Source: Flavobacteriaceae bacterium TMED48 (GTDB taxonomy: Bacteria > Pseudomonadota > Gammaproteobacteria > Pseudomonadales > Porticoccaceae). From it: a stretch of 34,751 nt of DNA. The stretch lies in the NCBI GenBank assembly GCA_905181995.1, contig CAJIZO010000024.1:1-34751 (forward strand), given 5' to 3'. Shown one piece after another: positions 1-6,689 of this stretch; the stretch's first letter is position 1; every line of letters begins with the position of its first letter. The position numbers and the translations under genes are program-made. The notes below the pieces were generated by a model. It was not told where the DNA came from. It was given only the letters and a program-made list of their open reading frames with translations, and searched no databases.

Positions 1-1
1 T

Positions 2-169
2 ACAGTCGCGGTCGCGGTGACCGCGGTCTCCGACGACATCGTCACGGTAGACGGCAACCATCCGCTGGCCGGAAAAACGCTCAATTTTGACGTGTCTATT
101 GAGGACGTTCGCGACGCTACTGAAGAAGAGCTCGAGCACGGCCATGTTCAAGGCCCCGGGGGGGCATAA
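2..169 (+). CDS. slyD: SlyD FKBP-type peptidyl-prolyl isomerase, C-terminal fragment
   Basis: This is the last 55 codons of an open frame that enters from the left edge; it is too short to appear in the ORF track. The translation contains DGNHPLAGKTLNFDVSIED and then EELEHGHVQGPGGA before TAA. The NHPLAGxTLxF block and the EELxHGHVxG ending are signatures of SlyD, a cytoplasmic prolyl isomerase and chaperone that inserts a flap domain into an FKBP fold and can bind nickel through a His-rich tail. Here the tail after HGHV is very short (QGPGGA), so the metal-binding His/Cys extension of the enterobacterial protein is absent. The N-terminal part lies outside the window. Confidence 0.93.
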   Translation, partial: TVAVAVTAVSDDIVTVDGNHPLAGKTLNFDVSIEDVRDATEEELEHGHVQGPGGA

Positions 170-319
170 TTATTGATCCATTGGGCAACGGCCTGACGAG
201 CTAGAGTATTGGCAATCTAAAAACCAGTGGAATTGCCAGCGTGGCTTTATCGCCTTTTCTTGGCAACAACAATTTGCTAATGTAGCGACTAAAGTCGTTC
301 GAGGATATTAATAATCTCT

Positions 320-676
320 ATGCCAGACGCCAACGAAAATGCCATGGATCCCAACGCGCTATTTCGCGAGGAGAACTTTACCGATCAAAAAATTGGTGCC
401 ATTCGTAAGCTTGTGCCGGTGACAGCGAATGGCGCTGACGACCCGGACCGCGCAATTCAGTACATGGGTTCTGCGCAAATCATGAGTCCAATGGGCCCCA
501 TTCCGCTAAATTTTGAACTGGCCGGCAATACCATCGGCGAGGCGGCGGATGACTTTGCCGCAAAAGCCCAAGTTGCCATCCAAGAGGCCTCCCAGGAGCT
601 AGAGCGGATGCGCCGCGAACAGGCATCGCAAATTGTGGTGCCGGGGCAAGGCAATAGCAGCGGCATTATCACCTAA
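320..676 (+). CDS. Conserved-looking hypothetical protein, 118 aa
   Basis: I do not recognise a named family with certainty. The 118-residue product has no signal peptide or membrane segment and no cysteine, so it is probably cytoplasmic. Its N terminus is acidic (DANENAMDPNALFREENFTD). The middle contains a hydrophobic beta-like stretch (SAQIMSPMGPIPLNFEL). A long amphipathic helix rich in Ala, Glu and Arg covers roughly residues 72-100, and the end is short and Gly-rich (VVPGQGNSSG). The gene lies about 150 bases after slyD on the same strand. A GAGGA element sits rather far from the ATG (about 15 bases), so the start is not strongly fixed. The minus-strand ORF at 457-672 is its shadow. Confidence 0.75.
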   Translation: MPDANENAMDPNALFREENFTDQKIGAIRKLVPVTANGADDPDRAIQYMGSAQIMSPMGPIPLNFELAGNTIGEAADDFAAKAQVAIQEASQELERMRREQASQIVVPGQGNSSGIIT

Positions 677-774
677 AAAATTACGCCCGCAAAAATCCTC
701 TGCGCGCCAGACTGCTAGATTTAGTTCGGGCGACATTCTGCCTCTCAAGTTGCGCTGCGCTGAGACCCGACGGT

Positions 775-1023
775 TTAATCCGCAATCAACGCAAGCTTCT
801 CATTGCGACTCAGCTTCTTGATCTGCGACTCGCGGCGACTGGCAGAACTTCTGCTGTGCTCGCCCTCCACGTAAACCATCGCCAACGCTTGGCGCCCACG
901 AAAGTACTTAGCCCCGGCACGACCGCTTTGATGTTGCTTAAGGCGGCGTTCAACATCCGTGGTAATCCCGGTGTACAAGCTCCTGTCACTGGCCTCAACC
1001 ATGTACACAAACCAACTATTCAC
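775..1023 (-). CDS. GIY-YIG domain endonuclease-like protein (YhbQ/UPF0213 type)
   Basis: The 82-residue product is a stand-alone GIY-YIG domain. VYMVEASDRSLYTGITTD gives the paired Y and YTGI signature, followed by the conserved Arg (VERRLKQHQSG) and the catalytic-type Glu in ESQIKKLSR. Small proteins of this kind are single-domain nucleases of uncertain target; a role in DNA or RNA processing is known of the family, not shown here. I place the start at the GTG at 1023 because it overlaps the sprT stop codon as GTGA, a classic translational-coupling arrangement, and because family members start just before the W-x-V-Y strand. The track ORF extends to 1140 by reading out of frame through sprT. 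Confidence 0.87.
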   Translation of the reverse strand: MNSWFVYMVEASDRSLYTGITTDVERRLKQHQSGRAGAKYFRGRQALAMVYVEGEHSRSSASRRESQIKKLSRNEKLALIAD

Positions 1024-1544
1024 GGGCTCTCGGCGGCCAAGCGCAGAGGGGTTGAGCAGCGTCGACAACGGTACTCGGCACCCTGCTGCTGGATGCGACC
1101 ATGCCGGATTGATGTCAGCAAGTGGCTGCGGCAAATGCACGCGTAGTTAAACTTGCGGTAATTACGCTGCGGTATATCCTCGAGGTCATAATCACCACGC
1201 ACCTCCGGCTCCGCGCCCAAAGTGCGCATCACACCACGCCACTCCGCGCCATGTGGCTTTACCGATCGATGACCGTGACAACAATCGACAACATAGTGAG
1301 CCACTTCATGAATGACGGTATTTTTAAGGCTATCGACATAGTACTTGGCAAATATCCACGGATTGTAACGAATGCGCCGACGACCGCGACGCACTTGGTA
1401 CATTCCGGCGCAGCGACCACTGAGGTCGAAATCAACCGGCAGGTAGTCAAATGACGCCGACAAGCATCGTCCGGCAAGGTCGATCGCAGCATCGGTCGCT
1501 GCGCGCACCTGCTGTTGCTGTTGCGGGGAAATAGGCTCGATCAT
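1020..1544 (-). CDS. sprT: SprT-like zinc metalloprotease-fold protein
   Basis: The 174-residue product carries the SprT metalloprotease signature HEVAHYVVDCCHG (H79, E80, H83) with a third His ligand at H98 (KPHGAEW). A C-terminal zinc ribbon is formed by C136-x-C138 and C160-x-x-C163. Bacterial SprT is a small cytoplasmic protein related to the protease domain of eukaryotic Spartan; its bacterial substrate is poorly defined. The ATG at 1544 (MIEPISPQ) is preferred over the longer track ORF to 1727, because the extra 61 residues run antisense through rnm and look non-native. The downstream GIY-YIG gene overlaps the stop by GTGA, so the two form a small operon, divergent from rnm. Confidence 0.9.
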   Translation of the reverse strand: MIEPISPQQQQQVRAATDAAIDLAGRCLSASFDYLPVDFDLSGRCAGMYQVRRGRRRIRYNPWIFAKYYVDSLKNTVIHEVAHYVVDCCHGHRSVKPHGAEWRGVMRTLGAEPEVRGDYDLEDIPQRNYRKFNYACICRSHLLTSIRHGRIQQQGAEYRCRRCSTPLRLAAESP

Positions 1545-1552
1545 GAGCCCAG

Positions 1553-1579
1553 TATAATCGCACACAGGGCTGCTACAAT
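1553..1579 (+). promoter_or_regulatory. Candidate -10 elements ahead of rnm
   Basis: Two hexamers resembling a sigma70 -10 box lie between the divergent sprT and rnm starts: TATAAT at 1553-1558 and TACAAT at 1574-1579. Neither has a convincing TTGACA-like -35 at 16-18 bases, so which is used is unclear. Starting from TACAAT, transcription would begin near 1586. That leaves the upstream ATG (1591) almost leaderless and the ATG at 1609 with a leader of about 20 bases. Confidence 0.4.
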
Positions 1580-1608
1580 AGTGCGACACAATGATCTGGC
1601 AATTTATT

Positions 1609-2427
1609 ATGAACGTTGATCTGCACTGCCACACCACGGCTTCCGATGGCTCACTTTCGCCCGCCGAACTACTGCAATTGGCCGAACAGCGCAATATCTC
1701 TATGCTTTCGATCACCGACCATGACACCCTAGATGCCTATTCGCAAATAGATCAACTCGACCTGCCGCTGCGTTTGATTCCGGGTATAGAACTTTCTTCC
1801 AAGTGGCGTAAAATTGGCGTGCACATTGTTGGGTTAAATATTGACCTTCAGGATCCGACGATTATTGCGGGCGCGGCCCTGCAGACCAAAACGCGTCGTG
1901 ATCGCGCTGAAAAAATCGCCGAGAAACTCGCTGGAATGGGTTTTAAAAATACCCTTGATGCCGCGCGTGCTCGCGCCCTCGGGGGACAAATTGGACGCCC
2001 CCATTTCGCTGAACATCTAGTCGCTATCGGTGCCGTCAAATCGAGCCAACAGGCGTTTAAAAAATATCTTGGGGCCGGGAAGATCGCCGACATCAAAGCC
2101 TGTTGGGAGGACATCGAAACGGTGACCGGTTGGATCAAAGCTGCGGGCGGAACCGCGGTACTGGCTCACCCAAGTAAATATGGCCTGACAAGGGCCAAAT
2201 TAACCGCCCTGATCGGTGATTTTAAAGATGCCGGAGGGGAGGCAATGGAGGTAATTTCTGGACAACAAACCCCGGCGTTGACGGTCGATCTCGCGTCGCT
2301 CAGCGTCAAACACCAACTGCTAGCATCCTGCGGCTCTGACTTTCACCGGCACCACACGCCATGGGCGGCACTTGGCAGAGTCGCCGAGTTACCCGACAAC
2401 TGTATAAAAATCTGGAGTCGTTGGTAA
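1609..2427 (+). CDS. rnm: RNase AM, PHP-domain 5'-3' exoribonuclease (YciV/TrpH family)
   Basis: This is a PHP-superfamily metal hydrolase of about 272 residues. The metal-binding motifs appear in order: DLHCHTTASDG at the N terminus, TDHDT, PGIELS, HIVGL, GRPHFA, the AHPSKY block and GSDFHRHH near the end. That order and length fit the YciV/TrpH family. The E. coli member trims 5' ends of ribosomal RNAs and degrades short oligonucleotides, including 3',5' phosphoadenosine-type substrates. Family proteins start right before DLHxH, so I choose ATG 1609 rather than ATG 1591, which would add MIWQFI; neither has a good Shine-Dalgarno. The gene is divergent from sprT and upstream of yibN on the same strand. 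Confidence 0.9.
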   Translation: MNVDLHCHTTASDGSLSPAELLQLAEQRNISMLSITDHDTLDAYSQIDQLDLPLRLIPGIELSSKWRKIGVHIVGLNIDLQDPTIIAGAALQTKTRRDRAEKIAEKLAGMGFKNTLDAARARALGGQIGRPHFAEHLVAIGAVKSSQQAFKKYLGAGKIADIKACWEDIETVTGWIKAAGGTAVLAHPSKYGLTRAKLTALIGDFKDAGGEAMEVISGQQTPALTVDLASLSVKHQLLASCGSDFHRHHTPWAALGRVAELPDNCIKIWSRW

Positions 2428-2429
2428 CC

Positions 2430-2445
2430 GCGATTAAATAATCGC
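2430..2445. repeat. Perfect 7-2-7 palindrome GCGATTA-AA-TAATCGC
   Basis: A 16-base perfect inverted repeat begins 3 bases after the rnm stop. No T-tract follows on either strand, so it is not a usual intrinsic terminator. It lies about 25 bases upstream of a TATACT hexamer (2470-2475) that could be the yibN -10, which would suit an operator or activator site. A very similar palindrome occurs at 10620-10633. Confidence 0.5.
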
Positions 2446-2469
2446 TATCGCCGGCGCATAAATCCTGTG

Positions 2470-2475
2470 TATACT
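2470..2475 (+). promoter_or_regulatory. Candidate -10 (TATACT) for the yibN-grxC-secB group
   Basis: The TATACT hexamer lies 50 bases before the yibN start in an otherwise empty 97-base gap. The -35 region (around 2447-2452, atcgcc) is poor. Use of this promoter may therefore need an activator, or it may not be used at all. Confidence 0.35.
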
Positions 2476-2524
2476 ATTCCGCTAATCGCAGAGAAGGCGA
2501 CTTAACTCAGATTCGGCGGACGTC

Positions 2525-2938
2525 TTGAAATTCTTTTTATTTATCGGCGAACAGTGGCTCCTTGTCAGCATCTTATTGGTACTTGTATACGTATACATAT
2601 TGTATGAGCGAGATAGAGGCGGCAAATCGATCGGGCAAAATGAACTGGTTGCGTTGTTAAATTCGGAACACGCCGCGCTGGTTGATGTGCGTCCCAGCGG
2701 AGACTTCACCGATGGCCACATTCATGGCGCCATCAGCATACCTCACACCAAACTGTCTTCTAGACATGTTGAATTGGTCAGAGAAAAAGACAAGGTCTTG
2801 GTGGTGGTAGACCAGTACGGACAACACGCCGGAAGCGCCGGCAAACTGCTCTCGTCGGAAGGTTACAATGTGCGTCGATTAAGTGGCGGCATGGTGGAGT
2901 GGCGAGGTCAAAATTTACCCGTGGTTAAAGGATCGTAA
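2525..2938 (+). CDS. yibN: YibN-like membrane-anchored rhodanese-fold protein, no cysteine
   Basis: The 137-residue product has one N-terminal membrane helix (about residues 9-27, WLLVSILLVLVYVYIL). A rhodanese domain follows, with VDVRPSGDFTDGHIHGAISIP (the CH2A-type motif) and LSGGMVEWRGQNLP at the end. The active-site loop reads VVVDQYGQHAG: Asp96 stands where a sulfurtransferase has its catalytic Cys, and the protein has no Cys anywhere. It cannot work as a normal rhodanese. From memory, E. coli YibN also has Asp at this position, so the loss may be general to the family. E. coli YibN has been reported to bind the YidC insertase. The start is a TTG with no strong Shine-Dalgarno; no in-frame alternative exists upstream. 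grxC and secB follow, as in many gammaproteobacteria. Confidence 0.85.
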   Translation: MKFFLFIGEQWLLVSILLVLVYVYILYERDRGGKSIGQNELVALLNSEHAALVDVRPSGDFTDGHIHGAISIPHTKLSSRHVELVREKDKVLVVVDQYGQHAGSAGKLLSSEGYNVRRLSGGMVEWRGQNLPVVKGS

Positions 2939-2971
2939 TCCCCGGGATACACATAAAGAGTGGGATAGGAA

Positions 2972-3229
2972 ATGTCAGGAACGGTAATATACGGAACGCG
3001 AGCGGGGCCTTTTTGCATCGCGGCTAGAAAGTTACTCAGGGAGCGGGGCATCGAATTTGAAGATGTCACTCTGGATGGAGATGTTGCCCTTAGGAACGAC
3101 ATTCGCTCCCAAAGTAAGCGCGATACAGTTCCCCAGATTTGGATTGCCGACCAGCATGTGGGCGGCTACAGTGATCTGCGCGCGCTCGATATGCGCGGCG
3201 AGCTTGAGTCTTTGGCCAACCCATCATAA
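2972..3229 (+). CDS. grxC: GrxC-type glutaredoxin with degenerate active site (GPFC)
   Basis: The 85-residue product aligns along its whole length with glutaredoxin 3: an IYGT strand, the active-site loop, DVTLDGD, the cis-proline motif TVPQIWI, and the glutathione-binding GGYSDL. The active site, normally CPYC, reads G12-P-F-C15. The first Cys, the nucleophile of both mono- and dithiol mechanisms, is a Gly encoded GGG. C15, the dispensable resolving residue, is the only Cys left. Classical glutathione-disulfide oxidoreductase activity is therefore unlikely. Glutathione binding could persist, because the cis-Pro and GG motifs are intact. ATAGGA precedes the ATG with good spacing. The frame is clean, so this is not an obvious pseudogene. 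Confidence 0.9.
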   Translation: MSGTVIYGTRAGPFCIAARKLLRERGIEFEDVTLDGDVALRNDIRSQSKRDTVPQIWIADQHVGGYSDLRALDMRGELESLANPS

Positions 3230-3290
3230 CCGCCGACACCACCAAATAGGCGGCGTAATATGACCGCTCACAGACGTTAAAGAGGAATCA

Positions 3291-3809
3291 ATGTCAGACG
3301 AGACTCAAGGCCCAGCGACGGCAACCACGGAAGGCAGCGAAAAACCGGCAGCGAGTTTCTCGGCACAGCGCATCTACTTAAAAGATGTGTCATTCGAAAC
3401 TCCAAAGGGGCCCGAACTATTCCAAAAGCAGTGGAACCCGAAGGTCAACCAAGATTTAAGTACGCATACCGCTAGGCTCGATGAGAGCATTTTTGAAGTG
3501 TCTTTGAGAATTACCATCACCGTGAAAGACAATGAAGATACGCTCTATCTGGTCGAAGTGGAACAAGCTGGGATCTTTAAGATCGAGGGCCTGGATGATA
3601 AGCAACTCGCACAGGTGCTCAATACCACCTGCGCAGCTATGCTCTTTCCCTACGCCAGAGAAGCCATCGACAACGTCCTCACTAAGGGCTCATTACCTCC
3701 GCTAATGATACCTCCGGTCAATTTTGACGGCCTTTTTGCTTCGGCAATGGCTGCCAACCAGGCCCGAGAAGAACAGAGCAGCAACGAGAGCAACGATACC
3801 CAGCACTAG
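3291..3809 (+). CDS. secB: SecB protein-export chaperone
   Basis: SecB is a tetrameric cytoplasmic chaperone that holds preproteins unfolded and delivers them to SecA. The 172-residue product shows the family core: FSAQRIYLKDVSFETPKGP, a WNPKVNQDLSTHT strand, VEVEQAGIFKIEGL, and the LFPYAREAIDNVLTKGSLPPLMIPPVNFDGLF block. Length is slightly above the usual 150-165 because of an N-terminal Ala/Thr/Glu-rich leader of about 20 residues and a Glu/Asn/Ser-rich tail. AGAGGA precedes the ATG by 6 bases. It is the third gene of yibN-grxC-secB and converges on ntrC with a 16-base gap between stops, which holds no hairpin terminator. Confidence 0.97.
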   Translation: MSDETQGPATATTEGSEKPAASFSAQRIYLKDVSFETPKGPELFQKQWNPKVNQDLSTHTARLDESIFEVSLRITITVKDNEDTLYLVEVEQAGIFKIEGLDDKQLAQVLNTTCAAMLFPYAREAIDNVLTKGSLPPLMIPPVNFDGLFASAMAANQAREEQSSNESNDTQH

Positions 3810-3825
3810 TGGTTAGAGTATCAGA

Positions 3826-5247
3826 TTAAACCGAGGGGCTGTCTTCGATACCATAGTCCTGTAGCTTTCTGGTCAAGGTGTTGCGCCCCCATCCAAGCAG
3901 TTGAGCCGCATGCCTCTTTCGGCCACCGGTATGGGATAGCGCTGTATCGATCATTACTCGCTCCATATCTTCCAATGCTGTGACCATGATTCCCGTGCCC
4001 CCGGCGCGCAGTTGCGACTCTCCCCACGCGCGCAGTTGCGCCTGCCAGTTTGCCGCTTCTGCAGCGACCCCAACTGATTCATCCGACCGCAATTCGGGAG
4101 GGAGATCCGCCAGCAGCACCTCGCGACCAGCGGCCATGACGGTTAGCCAACGGCAGGTATTCTCCAACTGCCGGACGTTGCCCGGCCAAGGTAAATCACA
4201 ACAGAGGGCGGTCGCTTCATCCGACAACACTTTTGACTCGACGTTGAGCTCCAGCGCAGCGCGAGCAAAAAAGTGTTTCATCAGCCGAGGTATATCCTCG
4301 CGCCTCTCGGACAGCCGTGGCAGATGGATTCGGATTACATTAAGGCGGTGAAAGAGATCCTCGCGAAAACGATTTTGCTCGACTAATTGCTCCAAGTGTT
4401 GATGGGTTGCGGCGATAATGCGTACGTCCACCTTGATCGATGTATGGCCTCCAACACGGTAAAATTCACCGTCCGAAAGTACCCGAAGCAATCGCGTTTG
4501 CGCCTCGGCAGGCATATCCCCAATCTCATCCAAAAACAAGGTGCCGCCATTGGACTGTTCGAATCGCCCTTCACGCCGCTGCCCGGCACCCGTAAAAGCG
4601 CCTTTCTCGTGACCAAATAGCTCCGACTCAATCAATTCATTCGGGATCGCAGCCATGTTTAAGGCGATAAATTCACGCCCAGATCTGGGCCCATGATTGT
4701 GTAGAGCTCGAGCCACCAGCTCTTTACCGGTACCCGATTCACCGTTGATCAGCACCGTGATATTAGAACTGGCGAGCCGTCCAATAGCCCGAAATACCTC
4801 CTGCATCGCTGGCGCTTCGCCAATAATTTCCTGAGTCTCGGGCCGCTCATCCTCACCTTTAGTGACCGACTGCTCCTTGGCGACAGCAACGCCGCGCTTG
4901 GTGACTGCCACTAACTCGTCGAGATCAAAAGGCTTCGGCAGATATTCGAAAGCGCCTCCCTGATAGGCGGATACGGCACTGTCTAAATCAGAGTGGGCAG
5001 TGGTAATAATCATTGGCAGATCTGGATAACTTTTTTGTATCTGGCGCAGCAGCTCCAAACCATCGATACCGGGCATACGGATGTCAGAGATAATCACCTG
5101 TGGCCTTGATGTCTGCAAGGCAATCAATAAGTCATCGCCCTTTTCAAAACAGCGTACGCCGATACCGGCGCGCGTTAGTGCCTTTTCCATCACCCAGCGC
5201 ATCGACCGGTCGTCTTCGGCGATCCAAATCCTTGAAGAGTTATCCAT
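3826..5247 (-). CDS. glnG: NtrC (NRI) nitrogen response regulator, sigma54 activator
   Basis: This is a 473-residue enhancer-binding protein. The receiver domain (1-120) has E11/D12, the phosphoacceptor D55 ([10 protein letters not shown]), T82/T83 and K105. The AAA+ domain has Walker A GESGTGKE (169-176), the sigma54-contacting GAFTGA loop (216-221) and Walker B LFLDE (237-241). A Fis-type helix-turn-helix closes the protein ([21 protein letters not shown]). When phosphorylated by NtrB it oligomerises at upstream enhancers and remodels sigma54 holoenzyme. The neighbourhood fits: it follows ntrB by a single base, and three sequences matching NtrC sites lie upstream of ntrB and the glutamine synthetase gene. 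All catalytic residues are present. Confidence 0.98.
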   Translation of the reverse strand: MDNSSRIWIAEDDRSMRWVMEKALTRAGIGVRCFEKGDDLLIALQTSRPQVIISDIRMPGIDGLELLRQIQKSYPDLPMIITTAHSDLDSAVSAYQGGAFEYLPKPFDLDELVAVTKRGVAVAKEQSVTKGEDERPETQEIIGEAPAMQEVFRAIGRLASSNITVLINGESGTGKELVARALHNHGPRSGREFIALNMAAIPNELIESELFGHEKGAFTGAGQRREGRFEQSNGGTLFLDEIGDMPAEAQTRLLRVLSDGEFYRVGGHTSIKVDVRIIAATHQHLEQLVEQNRFREDLFHRLNVIRIHLPRLSERREDIPRLMKHFFARAALELNVESKVLSDEATALCCDLPWPGNVRQLENTCRWLTVMAAGREVLLADLPPELRSDESVGVAAEAANWQAQLRAWGESQLRAGGTGIMVTALEDMERVMIDTALSHTGGRKRHAAQLLGWGRNTLTRKLQDYGIEDSPSV

Positions 5248-5248
5248 A

Positions 5249-6325
5249 TTAGGCCTTTATTGGTAGATAGATAGAAAAACACGTGTCTCCGGGAATCGAC
5301 TTGCAGTCGATCATACCGTCGTGAAAATTGATCGCAGTTTGAGCGATTGTCAGTCCCAGACCTGTGCCCTCCACGTGCCCGCTAATCATGGGCAAAAAAA
5401 TGCCTTCCTTAATCGCCGATTCAACACCTGGGCCATTGTCCAAAATATCGATCCGACAAACCATTCGACAGCGCAATCCGCCAATCGTAAGGCTTTGCTG
5501 AATACGGGTTTTAAAGCGTATTTCTGAGTGCAACTGACTGCCTCGTTGCAGCGCCTGCATAGCGTTCCTGGCGATGTTCAGCAGCGCCTGTATTAACTGT
5601 TCTCGATCGCCCTGAATATCCGGAATGCTCGGATCATAGTCGCGCGTCAACGCGATGCTACCCTGAGTTTCGGCCTCGACCAACGCGGCAACATAATCAA
5701 CGACTTCATGCACGTTTAAGCGCTCGACCACCGGCAATTGATTGGGCCCCAACAGGCGATCGACCAAATTGCGCAATCGATCGACCTCGGTGACAATAAT
5801 TTGACAGACCTCGTGGGATTCATCGTCGACCTCTCCATCTTGCAGCGCTTGATGGAGTAGTTGGGCAGCGCCACGAATACCCCCAAGAGGGTTTTTAATC
5901 TCGTGAGCCAAACCTCGAATAAGGCTTTTCGAACTGTCTTGAAGCGACGTCAGCGCGGCCTCCCGATTGATCTGCACAAAGCGATCAATCGCCTGCATTT
6001 CGACGATTAACGCCAACTTACCATCGTGCTGCACCGGGGTCACCGAATAGTCGATCAGACAGGATTCGGCGGTCTGTGGCAAAATTGGCTCGTGACGTTT
6101 AGTAAAGGCTTGATTGGTTTTTAATGACGCGCGCATCGCGCGTTGCGAGCCCACAACATCGGTAAACAAAGCGCATACTTGGGTTCCGCGCAGCTTGACC
6201 AAACCAATTTTTAGCAGCGCCTCAGCTGCTGGATTGGCATAACTAATGGCCAACCACTCGTCGACCAGCAAAACCGATGTGTTGAGGTTGTCGAGTAGCG
6301 TCTGGTACTGCGTCTCTAATGGCAT
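5249..6325 (-). CDS. glnL: NtrB (NRII) nitrogen sensor histidine kinase/phosphatase
   Basis: This is a 358-residue soluble kinase with an N-terminal PAS domain (about 5-115), a HisKA motif LAHEIKNPLGG with the phosphorylated H141, an N box (NIARNAMQAL), and G boxes DNGPGV and GTGLGLTIAQ. NtrB phosphorylates NtrC under nitrogen limitation and dephosphorylates it when PII binds. No PII gene lies in the window. The ATG at 6325 is the only in-frame ATG, because an in-frame TAA lies just upstream. Its AAGGA is about 15 bases away, so initiation may be weak. A -24/-12 promoter with an NtrC palindrome precedes it, separate from the glutamine synthetase gene, whose terminator lies upstream. Confidence 0.97.
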   Translation of the reverse strand: MPLETQYQTLLDNLNTSVLLVDEWLAISYANPAAEALLKIGLVKLRGTQVCALFTDVVGSQRAMRASLKTNQAFTKRHEPILPQTAESCLIDYSVTPVQHDGKLALIVEMQAIDRFVQINREAALTSLQDSSKSLIRGLAHEIKNPLGGIRGAAQLLHQALQDGEVDDESHEVCQIIVTEVDRLRNLVDRLLGPNQLPVVERLNVHEVVDYVAALVEAETQGSIALTRDYDPSIPDIQGDREQLIQALLNIARNAMQALQRGSQLHSEIRFKTRIQQSLTIGGLRCRMVCRIDILDNGPGVESAIKEGIFLPMISGHVEGTGLGLTIAQTAINFHDGMIDCKSIPGDTCFSIYLPIKA

Positions 6326-6401
6326 ATTGGCGATGCATGGTCCTTATTGGATCCAATCTTAATGGGTAGGGTCGCTGTAGCGACTGCCGTAGCTATTACG
6401 T

Positions 6402-6417
6402 AGCAAGATCCAAGCCA
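6402..6417 (-). promoter_or_regulatory. Candidate sigma54 (-24/-12) promoter for ntrBC
   Basis: On the minus strand the sequence is TGGCTTGGATCTTGCT. It has the TGGC and TTGC blocks with GG and GC exactly 10 bases apart, as sigma54 requires; two of the less conserved -24 positions differ. Transcription would start near 6391, about 65 bases before the ntrB ATG. Confidence 0.7.
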
Positions 6418-6501
6418 ACTTTGTTCGGCGCAAGCGCTAGCGTGCATACCACGCAAACAGCCGATATTGAAGCTATGATCATATCTGAAAAGCTGCTCGG
6501 T

Positions 6502-6518
6502 CGCACCATATTGGTGCG
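6502..6518. promoter_or_regulatory. NtrC binding site upstream of ntrB (perfect palindrome)
   Basis: CGCACCA-TAT-TGGTGCG is a perfect 7-3-7 inverted repeat matching the NtrC consensus GCAC-N7-GTGC. Its centre is about 106 bases from the GC of the -12 element, or about -119 from the predicted start, a normal enhancer position. It would also allow autoregulation of ntrBC. Confidence 0.82.
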
Positions 6519-6625
6519 CTGCTGGTGTGTGTATGCAAACCAGCATGCACAAGGTCCTCGCTAAAAACCGCGTCGCGCTTCCCGACAGCCCGTCGAACGC
6601 TAACGCATGGGTGTCTTTGGGGCAT

Positions 6626-6657
6626 AAAAAAACCCGCAAACGATGAACGCTTGCGGG
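6626..6657 (-). terminator. Intrinsic terminator after the glutamine synthetase gene
   Basis: Read on the minus strand, CCCGCAAGCG-TTCAT-CGTTTGCGGG forms a 10-bp stem (one G-U pair) with a 5-base loop, followed directly by seven T residues. It lies 33 bases after the glutamine synthetase stop codon and separates that gene from ntrBC. It is the clearest intrinsic terminator in the window. The rest of the 364-base gap (6326-6689) holds the ntrB control elements; I see no gene in it. Confidence 0.92.
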
Positions 6658-6689
6658 CCTTTCTGGGCGTAATATCCTACCTCTAACGG

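Noticed and set aside
677-774. Gap between the 118-aa gene and the GIY-YIG gene as a bidirectional terminator
   Set aside because: CGCCCG and CGGGCG arms exist but are separated by more than 30 bases with no T-tract.
1545-1727. N-terminal extension of sprT in the ORF track
   Set aside because: It lies antisense to rnm and has no resemblance to the family; the ATG at 1544 gives a normal-length SprT.
6243-6338. Short 31-codon ORF overlapping the ntrB start out of frame (possible leader peptide)
   Set aside because: Its AAGGA lies only 2 bases from the ATG, too close for good initiation, and nothing in the peptide suggests attenuation.
6316-6639. 107-aa minus-strand ORF between glnII and ntrB
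   Set aside because: It runs through the glnII terminator, the NtrC palindrome and the sigma54 promoter and overlaps the ntrB start; the product has no family features.
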